Source: Acidobacteriota bacterium
GTDB taxonomy: Bacteria > Acidobacteriota > Holophagae > Acanthopleuribacterales > Acanthopleuribacteraceae
DNA: 64,000 nucleotides
Direction: 5' to 3'
NCBI GenBank assembly: GCA_030066195.1
Contig: JASJCB010000047.1
Coordinates: forward strand, 1-64,000
Part shown: positions 53,340-61,409 of the stretch, one piece after another
Layout of the letters: each line of letters opens with the position of its first letter
How positions within the stretch are numbered: the first letter of the stretch is position 1
Position numbers and translations under genes: made by a program
The notes under the pieces: model-generated
The model's database searches: none
What the model saw: only the letters and a program-made list of their open reading frames with translations
What the model was told of the DNA's origin: nothing

Positions 53340-53909
53340 ATGGGGAATCGATATGAGCAAAGTTGGTTTTTGAAACTTGCCGCAAAGCAGACCAGGTATT
53401 CGAGCCGGCGGTCTTTCCTTTCTAAATCATCGAGGGTAGTTTTCGGACTTTTCGGTGTGGCTCTAGCTGGAAAACAGGCTGTCTTCGGAAGCTCTTCTCC
53501 CCTGGATGTGAGTCTCGATAAGCAAATCAAATCGGGCAAAGTCGCGCCGAAATTCGGGGGCTTTGGTAAGTACTGCGGTCTCCACGGCTATGTCTGTGGA
53601 TACGGTAGCTGTAACACCGGCGTTGTCGGTTCCGGTCCTACCCGACAATGGAACGCCTGTTGTGAAGTTCCCGATCCGGTACTACAGTGCTGGGTCTGGC
53701 AATGCTGCACCTACGTGGACCAATGCACAACAGACCTTTCCTGGCAACCCGACCCCAACGACCCCTGCGACTCCAAGGGTACCCAAGCTGTCGGTATAGC
53801 CTGGTGCGGCACCGGTGGGGGCAGCCGGTATGTTTGCACCATTGTTAGTTGCTCCGGTAATGCGGCAACAGAGGCACAATGCTCATGCAGCGGCTATTCG
53901 CAATGCTAA
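53340..53909 (+). CDS. Tat-exported Cys-rich protein, MauA (methylamine dehydrogenase light chain)-like
   Basis: 189 residues, ATG with AGGAGG upstream. A long leader carries a canonical Tat motif (YSSRRSFLSK, Arg23-Arg24) preceded by QTRYSS, much like MauA leaders (QTSRR). The mature part from about residue 77 has 16 Cys: GKYCGLHGYVCGY fits the MauA RYCxxDGxxC block; RQWNACC holds Trp104; QCC (121-123) fits the DCC block; AVGIAWCGTGG holds Trp155. Trp104 and Trp155 are 51 residues apart, the spacing of Trp57 and Trp108 that form tryptophan tryptophylquinone in methylamine dehydrogenase. The Asp at the RDCC position is Gln121, and the SIDG Asp is His82. So the scaffold and cross-link pair fit but the catalytic acids do not. 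Confidence 0.75.
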   Translation: MGNRYEQSWFLKLAAKQTRYSSRRSFLSKSSRVVFGLFGVALAGKQAVFGSSSPLDVSLDKQIKSGKVAPKFGGFGKYCGLHGYVCGYGSCNTGVVGSGPTRQWNACCEVPDPVLQCWVWQCCTYVDQCTTDLSWQPDPNDPCDSKGTQAVGIAWCGTGGGSRYVCTIVSCSGNAATEAQCSCSGYSQC

Positions 53910-53932
53910 GCGACACACTTTTGGAGGTAATC

Positions 53933-54910
53933 ATGAAACGTACAGCACTATTGTGCCTTTTGCCTTTCAGCATGTTCAGCTCGCTGATTTCAGGGGACAT
54001 ATCGCTTTTAGCCCAAAAAGCAGACGGTTACTATTGGGACGTCTACAAAGGTAAGAGACTTGTTCAATCGAAACCGCTCGGCATCGTCAAAGCATTCGGC
54101 GAATCGGACCGGTATCTCTACACTCTGGAAAACGAAAACGACGCAACCTATTTCAAAGTGAGGCAGCTTTCCGACGGAGAACCACTTCACGCCCTGAGGG
54201 TCGACTCCATCGTTCCGGGTTTCATCCAAGGACCATGTCAACAAATCGCCCTAGAAGAGAATGAACGTTATGCCGCCTTTATGTCCATGGCCGATGACGG
54301 GACGGTTCGATCGATTTTGAACCTAGTCGATCTGGGGGAACAGTCGGTCACCACTTATAACAACCCGTTGAAAACCTACGCACCAATGATCGCGACAGTT
54401 GACGGGATGTTCATTCTTTATCATCGGAGGGTCAAAAACCTTTTGGCCTTCGACCCGGAATCCAAAGAGTTCTCTACCTTCTACTCCGGGGTCGATAAAC
54501 CCATACTGTCCTTGGACCAATTGGGAGTATTCGGTATCACCGGCCCGACATCGTTCGCCAATCTCTTTCACGACCAGTCACTTTTGAAGAGCAAGGAAGC
54601 TGCAAAGAAGAATTTTACCAGCGTCAAAGGTTCTCTATTTGCCCGAAAAGGTGTCGCCTATTGGATTCGAGACGAATCTTCCCAGGCCCATCTGTCTTGG
54701 ATGGTGAATGGAGAGGGCGTTGAATCGATTCATTCGGTCCCGCTCAACACTGCTTCCGCACAACTGATCGCTGCCGACAACGACAAGATCTTTTTCGTAG
54801 ATAATGTCAACAAAACCATCCATTCGTTCAGTAACGGCAAATCAAGCGATGCTTTGTTGGACCTGTCCGGCGACACGGTAGCGATCTTCTACTCTAAGTA
54901 CTACAGGTAA
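53933..54910 (+). CDS. probable beta-propeller partner (MauB position)
   Basis: 325 residues from the ATG at 53933 (GGAGG upstream; the longer reading lies in the Cys-rich gene). Signal peptide MKRTALLCLLPFSMFSSLISG. Beta-strand and turn repeats (SDRYLYTLENENDATYFKV, ERYAAFMSMADDGTV, AQLIAADNDKIFFVDNVNKTIHSF) suggest a propeller, as in the MauB/AauB heavy chain, but I recognise no direct family match and it is shorter than the usual 380-400 residues. It lacks a second subunit-type Cys pattern. The role as the enzyme heavy chain comes mainly from context. Confidence 0.6.
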   Translation: MKRTALLCLLPFSMFSSLISGDISLLAQKADGYYWDVYKGKRLVQSKPLGIVKAFGESDRYLYTLENENDATYFKVRQLSDGEPLHALRVDSIVPGFIQGPCQQIALEENERYAAFMSMADDGTVRSILNLVDLGEQSVTTYNNPLKTYAPMIATVDGMFILYHRRVKNLLAFDPESKEFSTFYSGVDKPILSLDQLGVFGITGPTSFANLFHDQSLLKSKEAAKKNFTSVKGSLFARKGVAYWIRDESSQAHLSWMVNGEGVESIHSVPLNTASAQLIAADNDKIFFVDNVNKTIHSFSNGKSSDALLDLSGDTVAIFYSKYYR

Positions 54911-54919
54911 GGATTGGAC

Positions 54920-56269
54920 ATGTTGTTGATGCTATCGATACTCCTGGGCCTCGGCAACGGCGTAGATACCTATTCCTTCTGTCCCAAGGCCGGAGAGTTT
55001 CTGGACTTGTTCTTTCCACTTGAGACCCTGCCTTCCATCCAGACGAATTCCTATGTCTGGGGCAAAAATATTCCGCCGGTAGAAACATATGTAGAACTAC
55101 CACGTCAGAATTTCCTTGCCACAGAACCGGCCTCGGATGCCGGCAAGGAAGTCCTTCGGATGGATTCCCATAGTATCGATTCGTATTGGTCGGTCTCCCT
55201 TGTCTCAGTAGAGCGGGCCGTTCAATTTGTCACATGGTGCAAGAAAAAGGATGCCCTGGCTTTGATTGATGATTTGAGTTATTCGGAATGGCATTTCTCT
55301 TCTGTTTTGGAGAAAAGCCTTTTCCAACGAGATGTATACCAGGTCTTTTGTCTGTTAGACAGACTTGAAGGGTATGGCGCCGGTATCGACCAGCCCTATC
55401 TCAACTCCTTGAAAGAAGCGCTGAAGCTCGTTTTTCATAGAGCGCTCCTCAGTAAATCGGAATACGATCAGCTCATGGAACATCGCCCGAGCAAACTGAA
55501 TCGAACTTTTTTTCGATCAAGACTCGATGAAGAATCACCGAAACTTTATCTGCCCGAGCCGGTCTACGGCCGCACGGCGGGTTGGAACGAGATCGATTAC
55601 AGCAAATCCGCAACGAAGCACTTCATTACCTATGAGGGCAGAAGCTTCATCAAGGTGTTGGTCAAAACACCTGGGATATCCCAAAGAGAATTCTTGGAAT
55701 ACCGCAAAAGAGTTTTCAGTAAATACGGACAAAACGTCACGATTTCATCCAATGTAGAACCTCTACCCGCCAATACGGAAACACTGCTCCTCCGAACCTT
55801 CGGCGTCTTTCTGACAGACGGTAGGTACGCGGACAGTCATCTGCCGGAATCCGTAACCATGCGCATTTTTCGTTATGAGACCCAGCGCCTGGATCGAAAA
55901 ACATCGGATTTTCGCGGCACCGATATACTGTCCTACTCCATGAGCAGAGAAAACCTGATGAAGCGACCCGGAAGCCTGGGCCTTGCTGAAGACGAGCTCG
56001 ATGCCCCGACCTTCCTCGGTTTCTTCAAATCGGCCCCGGATCACGGCAATTCCTACTCCGATGCATTGGCAACCGTTCGTTATAACTGCATCGGCTGTCA
56101 TTCAGAACTGCACTACGGCGCCGCCACGGTTTTCTCACTGGCCAAGGACCCGACGATGCATTATCCGCGCGGTAACCATCTTTATAACGAGATGCTTGTG
56201 AGGACAGAGGAGAAAAACTTCTTTCTTCTTGAAACCAGGGCATTCACGAACATTTTTTTTGACGACTAA
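54920..56269 (+). CDS. single-haem CxxCH protein (MauG position)
   Basis: 449 residues; ATG 54920 with AAGGA seven bases upstream (TTG 54914 is an alternative). A hydrophobic N-terminus (LLMLSILLGLGNGV) acts as a signal. A single haem c motif, Cys390-Ile-Gly-Cys393-His394, is followed by DPTMHYPRGNH, with Met as a possible sixth ligand. The rest (residues 20-380) is not recognised. MauG, the di-haem enzyme that forms TTQ, has two CxxCH. Here only one is present, so any cofactor-forming enzyme would have to be mono-haem or different. It may instead be the electron acceptor. Confidence 0.7.
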   Translation: MLLMLSILLGLGNGVDTYSFCPKAGEFLDLFFPLETLPSIQTNSYVWGKNIPPVETYVELPRQNFLATEPASDAGKEVLRMDSHSIDSYWSVSLVSVERAVQFVTWCKKKDALALIDDLSYSEWHFSSVLEKSLFQRDVYQVFCLLDRLEGYGAGIDQPYLNSLKEALKLVFHRALLSKSEYDQLMEHRPSKLNRTFFRSRLDEESPKLYLPEPVYGRTAGWNEIDYSKSATKHFITYEGRSFIKVLVKTPGISQREFLEYRKRVFSKYGQNVTISSNVEPLPANTETLLLRTFGVFLTDGRYADSHLPESVTMRIFRYETQRLDRKTSDFRGTDILSYSMSRENLMKRPGSLGLAEDELDAPTFLGFFKSAPDHGNSYSDALATVRYNCIGCHSELHYGAATVFSLAKDPTMHYPRGNHLYNEMLVRTEEKNFFLLETRAFTNIFFDD

Positions 56270-56287
56270 CCAAGTCGAGGTGACACT

Positions 56288-56962
56288 ATGATTTCTTTGG
56301 TTCTTTCCTTCCTCTGGATTCCGGGAGACTTTTCAGACTCGTTCGGCTCATGCAACGACCGATGCAACACTATCCTCTACAAACAAGGGAAGACCCAGAA
56401 CTGCGATGACCACTCACCGGTCGTAGTGGATTTGGATTCGGACGGTTTCAACTTTTCCGGGCCTGAAGGCGCGGTTCAATACGATTTGTATGCCAATGGT
56501 CACCCACTCTTTCTTCAATGGGTGATGCCGTTTGAAGATGACGCTTTCCTCGCTCTCGACCTCAACGGAAATGGTGTTGTAGATGACGGTAGCGAACTCT
56601 TCGGGAGCGGCACCCGTATGATCGCTACAGGAGATGCGGCCCCCAACGGTTATGTGGGCCTGGCCCAGTATGACGAAATTGCCAACGGCGGAAACGACGA
56701 CGGTTTGATCACGCCGGACGATATTGTGTGGGAGAATCTGTTTCTCTGGCTCGATGCCGATGCCGACGGGATCTCTACCCAAGACGAGGTTTTCGCACTC
56801 GCTGATTTTCAAATCAATGCTTTCGAGTACATACCCAGAGAATCGAGACGTCGTGACAGACACGGCAACAAGCTCAAATTTTGGGCCGCAGCCTATCGCC
56901 GGGATTTACCCAAGCTGAAAACAGTTGATGTGTTTTTCAAAGAGGTCAGCATAGATTTCTGA
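56288..56962 (+). CDS. secreted calcium-binding protein with RTX-type/EF-like loops
   Basis: 224 residues, ATG with GAGG upstream, beginning with a hydrophobic signal (MISLVLSFLWIPGD). Three Asp/Asn-rich loops: VVDLDSDGFNF (48-52), LDLNGNGVVDDGSELFG (91-106) and LWLDADADGISTQDEVF (156-168). The D-x-N-G-N-G-x-x-D-D-G-S-E-L-F-G form is seen in calcium-dependent extracellular proteins next to RTX or dockerin-type domains. It ends the seven-gene run, after which base composition rises again. Two Cys pairs are at the start. The link to the redox protein is unknown. Confidence 0.7.
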   Translation: MISLVLSFLWIPGDFSDSFGSCNDRCNTILYKQGKTQNCDDHSPVVVDLDSDGFNFSGPEGAVQYDLYANGHPLFLQWVMPFEDDAFLALDLNGNGVVDDGSELFGSGTRMIATGDAAPNGYVGLAQYDEIANGGNDDGLITPDDIVWENLFLWLDADADGISTQDEVFALADFQINAFEYIPRESRRRDRHGNKLKFWAAAYRRDLPKLKTVDVFFKEVSIDF

Positions 56963-57069
56963 TTCATTGGCCCCGGCGTTCATGACAAGCCTTGGTACAG
57001 AACCGTATGCCGGGTGATGTAAGAGGACGGCAGAGGTGTCCCCGCCTCCTACTCAATCAGCCCGGGGAA

Positions 57070-58890
57070 TCAGTCATTGGGGAACATGCGGTCGACCAGG
57101 TCTTGGAAGCGCGGGTCGGAACGCAGGGTGTCGTATTTGGGATCTACTCTTATCCACAAAAGTTGTGTCTGTTTCAACTCCAGGGCCTTGTTCAGCCAGT
57201 AGAAGGCGTGTTCCTTGTCGTTGGCGCCCGCGCAGTAGCGGGCCACGGCCAGGGGTGGTTGAAACTGACCGATATCGCCCTCCTCCCACTTGTCCTCGAT
57301 CAGCCACCTGTTGACGCCTTCCAATCCACTTTCCGCAAAGATGCGGCGCGCTTTTTCCAGTTCGTCTTCGTTGTAGCGGCCTCGCTCGAAAAGGATCAGG
57401 TAGTGTCGGAAGGCCTCGTCTTCCCTGTCCATATTTTCGTAGGTGCGTACATAGGTTCCGTGCAGCAGGTTGGGGTCCACGCTCTCGTTTTCCAGCAGGG
57501 CCAACTCTCCCAGGGCGTCCTCGAAGCGGCGCGACATGTTGTAGATCCAAGCCACCAGTTGTTTGGGATAACCGATCGGATCCAACTGCTTGAGTCGGTC
57601 TACGTGCCGTGCCGCCAATCCGAAATCACCCTTGCAAACGGCGATGCGGGCCATCTGTTGGTGGCTTCGCGTTCGGTTGGGGGCGAAGACCAGGGCCTTG
57701 TCCAGGCTTTCCTCGGCGCCCGCGAAATCCCATTCGTGGAAGAATTGCAGGTTGCCGAGCGCAAGATGAGCCTCGGCCAGGTCGGCGTCCAGGTAGAGGG
57801 CGTGGCTGAGGAGACCTTTCAAATCGGATAGTTGCGGCCGCAGCACAAGGGGATCGTCTCCGATAAGGGCCAGCCTGGTTTGGGCCAACTTCAAGAAACC
57901 GGGGGCGAAACCCGGCGCCTTTTCGACCAGGTCGGCAAAAACGCCGCGTGCGTCTTCCAAGCTTCCTTCATCCATCAGGTAAAGCCCGCGGAGATAGGTG
58001 GAGAAGTGGACATCGCTTTCGTTCCGGGCTATTTGTTGTCGGTCACTCGAGTTTTCTACTCCCTGATCGGCCGGCCTGCAAACCGCGGTCAGTTCACGCA
58101 GCAGTCGCTCTCCCATAAGTCGACTTTCGCTTCTCGGCGCCTCGAACGATTGTGTCCAAAGCCTTTCGTTTCCCTTCCCGATCAATTGTACGGTCAGTAT
58201 CACCAGGTCTTCCCGGCGTTCCATGTCAACCAGGAGAACCGCATCCACCTTCAGGCTGTCGGCCGCGACCTGAATTTCGCGCGATGCCCGTTCAGCGGAG
58301 GCCCTGGCTTTCACTTCCAGCCGGCGCAGGTCCGTCATGCGATCCATCAGCCAGATGTAATAACCCCTGGCGAACCAGTCGTCCGCTTCGTGCTCGATGG
58401 GTAGAAAAGCAAGGGATTTGACGCCTTGGGACAGCGGGGTCACGGGTGGTTGCGGTTGACTGTAGTCGCGCCACTTCAAGTAGACGGCAATGATAATAAG
58501 TACCAGTAAAGCCAGACGAGGAAGGCGGTTGCGAAGCCGGTTGTCGCTTTTCTCCATGGGCACGGGAATGTGTAATTCGAAACCTTTATCGCCCACGGCG
58601 CGAATGAGCGCCGGGTTGTCAAGGTCATCGTCCAGTGCCTTGCGCAGGTGGCTGACGGCTACAGCCAGATTGTCCTCGGAGACCTGGGAACTTTGCCAGC
58701 CGCGCTCCAGCAGGTCGGCCTTGGCAACGGGCCTGCCCGCGTTTTCGGCCAGGCAGAGGAGAACTCGCATGTGGGCGGGATGGATGTCACGAGAGGCATC
58801 GGCATTGACCACCCGGTTTTTCGCCGGGTCCATGCGCCAGTTACCGATTGTGACTGTATTTCCCAAATCTCTGCCTCGATCCGAATGCAT
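57070..58890 (-). CDS. CadC-like transmembrane regulator with TPRs
   Basis: 606 residues. An N-terminal OmpR/CadC winged helix (ILLCLAENAGRPVAKADLLERGW ... VSHLRKALDDD) ends near residue 110. A single transmembrane helix (ALLVLIIIAVYLKW, about 128) leads to a periplasmic half of about 450 residues with tetratricopeptide-like repeats (DLAEAHLALGNLQFFHEWDFAGAEESLDKALVFAPN). In CadC/ToxR systems the outer part senses a signal and the membrane-bound wHTH binds DNA. No target operator is evident. It is on the strand opposite to the mau-like operon, ending 107 bp from it, so control of that operon is possible but unproven. Confidence 0.85.
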   Translation of the reverse strand: MHSDRGRDLGNTVTIGNWRMDPAKNRVVNADASRDIHPAHMRVLLCLAENAGRPVAKADLLERGWQSSQVSEDNLAVAVSHLRKALDDDLDNPALIRAVGDKGFELHIPVPMEKSDNRLRNRLPRLALLVLIIIAVYLKWRDYSQPQPPVTPLSQGVKSLAFLPIEHEADDWFARGYYIWLMDRMTDLRRLEVKARASAERASREIQVAADSLKVDAVLLVDMERREDLVILTVQLIGKGNERLWTQSFEAPRSESRLMGERLLRELTAVCRPADQGVENSSDRQQIARNESDVHFSTYLRGLYLMDEGSLEDARGVFADLVEKAPGFAPGFLKLAQTRLALIGDDPLVLRPQLSDLKGLLSHALYLDADLAEAHLALGNLQFFHEWDFAGAEESLDKALVFAPNRTRSHQQMARIAVCKGDFGLAARHVDRLKQLDPIGYPKQLVAWIYNMSRRFEDALGELALLENESVDPNLLHGTYVRTYENMDREDEAFRHYLILFERGRYNEDELEKARRIFAESGLEGVNRWLIEDKWEEGDIGQFQPPLAVARYCAGANDKEHAFYWLNKALELKQTQLLWIRVDPKYDTLRSDPRFQDLVDRMFPND

Positions 58891-59012
58891 TTAGCGAACT
58901 GGGCTCATATTAGCATTTTTCGAATTTCTTCCAAAAGATCCGTTCAGCAGGTTTCTGTCTTTTATGTTTTTACCAAAGGGAGTGAGTGTTGCTCTGTCAA
59001 AGTTGGGGTAGG

Positions 59013-59600
59013 TTAGGAAGCGAGTTGGTCGATGAGATCACACCATGTATGCCAAATCCATTGCTGGGCCTCCTGAATTCGAGGCGTGCAGTCGCTGGGA
59101 ACCAGGATCACGTGATCGGCCAGATCTTTCATTTTACCGCCGGTCTTGCCGACCAGGGCAACCGAAACGACGCCTTTTTCGCGAGCGGTTTCCAAGGCGC
59201 GAACCAAGTTGGCGCTGTTGCCGCTGGTGCTGACGGCCAGGAAGATATCGCCGGGTTGACCCAAACCGCCGACCTGGCGACTGAAGACCTGGTCATAGCC
59301 GTAGTCGTTGCCCACGGCCGTCAGGATGGAGGTATCGGTGGTCAGGGCGACGGCATTCAGGGGCGGACGTTCCTTGAGGTAGCGGCCTACCAGTTCGGCC
59401 ACGAAGTGCTGGGCGTCGGCCGCGGAACCACCGTTCCCCGCGGCCATGATCTTGCGGCCGTCATCGAGGGCGCGGCGCATCAAACGGGCGATTGCAACCA
59501 CCTCGGGCAACATTTCTTCGCGAACTTTTTGGAACAGGGCGATGTGTTGGTCGATATCGCCGCGAATCTTGTCTTCCACGCGGGGCGCCTCCACCTGCAA
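59013..59600 (-). CDS. SIS-domain isomerase (GmhA/DiaA-like)
   Basis: 195 residues. Sugar-isomerase fold with the GmhA pattern: RKIMAAGNGGSAADAQHFVAELVGRY, TTDTSILTAVGNDYGYDQVF, AVSTSGNSANLV. GmhA isomerises sedoheptulose 7-phosphate for the LPS core heptose; DiaA, a paralogue, controls replication start. The CGNGGSAADA sequence and length match both; Gly-Asn-Asp-Tyr-Gly favours GmhA. No hldE neighbour is present. A diderm envelope is consistent with the barrel protein at 47 kb. Confidence 0.85.
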   Translation of the reverse strand: MQVEAPRVEDKIRGDIDQHIALFQKVREEMLPEVVAIARLMRRALDDGRKIMAAGNGGSAADAQHFVAELVGRYLKERPPLNAVALTTDTSILTAVGNDYGYDQVFSRQVGGLGQPGDIFLAVSTSGNSANLVRALETAREKGVVSVALVGKTGGKMKDLADHVILVPSDCTPRIQEAQQWIWHTWCDLIDQLAS

Positions 59601-59678
59601 TTCCGGCCCGGCCGGGTTGGGAATGATACCACAACCGTTACCCGGACACCTAATGCGCCCGCCGCCGGCCGCCGGCGT

Positions 59679-61016
59679 TCATGCCGCGCTCTCGGCCGGA
59701 GAAAAGGCCGAGGCGGCTGTCAAATCGTCGGTTTCCTCAAACGGCAAGGGGCAGCCCAGGCGTTTGGCGGCCAGGATGCCTGAGACGGCGGCGCTTTCCA
59801 GAAGGGGAATACCGCGGTAGGCGTATGAGCCGCAGAACCATACGCGGCGGTTATCCTCTTCCTGAAGGGCTGCAAGGTTATCGAGAGCCTTCAGGGAATC
59901 CGGATCGACCACGGGCCGCTCGAAACTCGCTCGCGAAATCAGGGTGCCCGGATCGGGGTCCATATAGGGATGCCAGGTCTGAAAGACGGGCTGATCGATA
60001 TCCATGGCCGCATGGACCCCGTTCATCCAGATGGTAGCCATGGGACAGGTCGCTCCTTCCTTCAGCACATAGTTGACGGGTGACCACCATTTTTTCTTGC
60101 GAGGGGCCAGGCGGGGGTCGGTGTGCATCACCACGTCGTTACGCTCGTAACGGAAATGGGCGAGAATGCGGTCTTCCCGATCGGTGATATCCGAGAGGAG
60201 GCGGCGTGTATGATTGGCTTGCGTTGCAAAAATCACATGATCGTAGGTGTCGGATACGCCTGCAGCGGATACCCGGACACTCTGCTCGTTCCGCACTACC
60301 GCGCTGACCGGCGTCCCCAGGCGAATATCTTGAACATTCGCGGACAATTTGGAAACCACCTGACCGGTCCCCAGGCGTACCCGCCGCATGCCGGTAGTCA
60401 ACAGGCCGCATTTTAGGAAATCTACGATAATGGAAGCCGGGTAGCGGCGCACGCTTTCATAGGAACAGGTGGCGATCCCGGCATAGGCGGGAATCAGGAA
60501 GCGATCGCTGAACGCTTTCGAAACCCCCGTTCGTTGCAGGTATTCCCCCAGTGTCATGGTGTCCAGATCCAGTCTGTTCCTATCGACGGACATCGCTCGG
60601 TTGAAGCGCAGAAAATCGATGCCGATGCCGACGGCCGAGCCGCTGAAGAAACCGGACGGCGTCAAAAAGGGAATGCGACGGCGACCGATGGGGTAGTTGG
60701 TGTATTGAAAAAAGAAGCCGTCCTGCAAACCGGAGAATGAGGCGGCATAGTTGATTTCGTCGCTTTGAATGCCCAGGTGTTCATAAAGCCGGGAGATCAG
60801 CGGGTAGTAGGCGGGGAAGAAAACGCGCATGGGGACATCTACACGCAACTCCCGACCGTTAACGTTCAGGGTTGCGGCCTCCGCATCCATCCCCAGACCG
60901 GCGTGTAATTCATAAATGGTGACGCGATGGCGTAGGCTCAAGGCCCAGGCACAGGCCAAACCGGCAATTCCGCTACCCACGACTGCCACGTTCAAAGGTT
61001 TCGGCACTTCTGTCAT
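59679..61016 (-). CDS. FAD-dependent amine oxidase-like protein (COG2907 type)
   Basis: 445 residues. N-terminal FAD-binding Rossmann loop LNVAVVGSGIAGLACAWALSLRHRVTIYELHAG, and a C-terminal signature QEEDNRRVWFCGSYAYRGIPLLESAAVSGILAAKRL. It is the predicted NAD/FAD-binding protein found in photo-oxidative stress clusters with photolyase, SDR and cyclopropane-fatty-acid synthase genes. Here it diverges from the photolyase-SDR pair with a 393-bp gap. The substrate is unknown; carotenoid or fatty-acyl oxidation has been suggested for relatives. No cfa gene is present in the window. Confidence 0.85.
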   Translation of the reverse strand: MTEVPKPLNVAVVGSGIAGLACAWALSLRHRVTIYELHAGLGMDAEAATLNVNGRELRVDVPMRVFFPAYYPLISRLYEHLGIQSDEINYAASFSGLQDGFFFQYTNYPIGRRRIPFLTPSGFFSGSAVGIGIDFLRFNRAMSVDRNRLDLDTMTLGEYLQRTGVSKAFSDRFLIPAYAGIATCSYESVRRYPASIIVDFLKCGLLTTGMRRVRLGTGQVVSKLSANVQDIRLGTPVSAVVRNEQSVRVSAAGVSDTYDHVIFATQANHTRRLLSDITDREDRILAHFRYERNDVVMHTDPRLAPRKKKWWSPVNYVLKEGATCPMATIWMNGVHAAMDIDQPVFQTWHPYMDPDPGTLISRASFERPVVDPDSLKALDNLAALQEEDNRRVWFCGSYAYRGIPLLESAAVSGILAAKRLGCPLPFEETDDLTAASAFSPAESAA

Positions 61017-61409
61017 CCATCGGCTCCTTTGTTTCGATGCCGGGAAGGGTTGACCGGGGCGATCGCCATCATAACACGGTCAGACCAAGATCCATAGAAG
61101 TTACCCCGTCTGTCGGAGTACAGGAAGAGCGGCGGGTGACCCATATCGGCGAAAGTCCGCCGGCTGAAGAAATTGCTGCCGCGACGCGTTAGACCGGCGT
61201 CCGTGGGCTTGCCGCCGGCATTCACCTACCCACCCGATGATCCCGGACTCCAAGGCAGCCTTTTGAAGCAGGGCGGTTTGTTGGAAGATTCGGTCACTCC
61301 GGTAACATCTGTTAAAATGAGTCGTTCCTCGGGTTTTTTAACGCTTGCGGTGTGCATCGTCAGTCAGAATTACCTGAGGGCAAAAAAACGCCGCGGTTAT
61401 GAGGGAATG
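61017..61409. other. 393-bp divergent promoter region
   Basis: Between the amine oxidase and photolyase genes, so both promoters should lie here. It contains a run of T (61335-61340) and no gene. I could not find a convincing sigma-70 pair nor a CarH-type operator. Confidence 0.5.
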
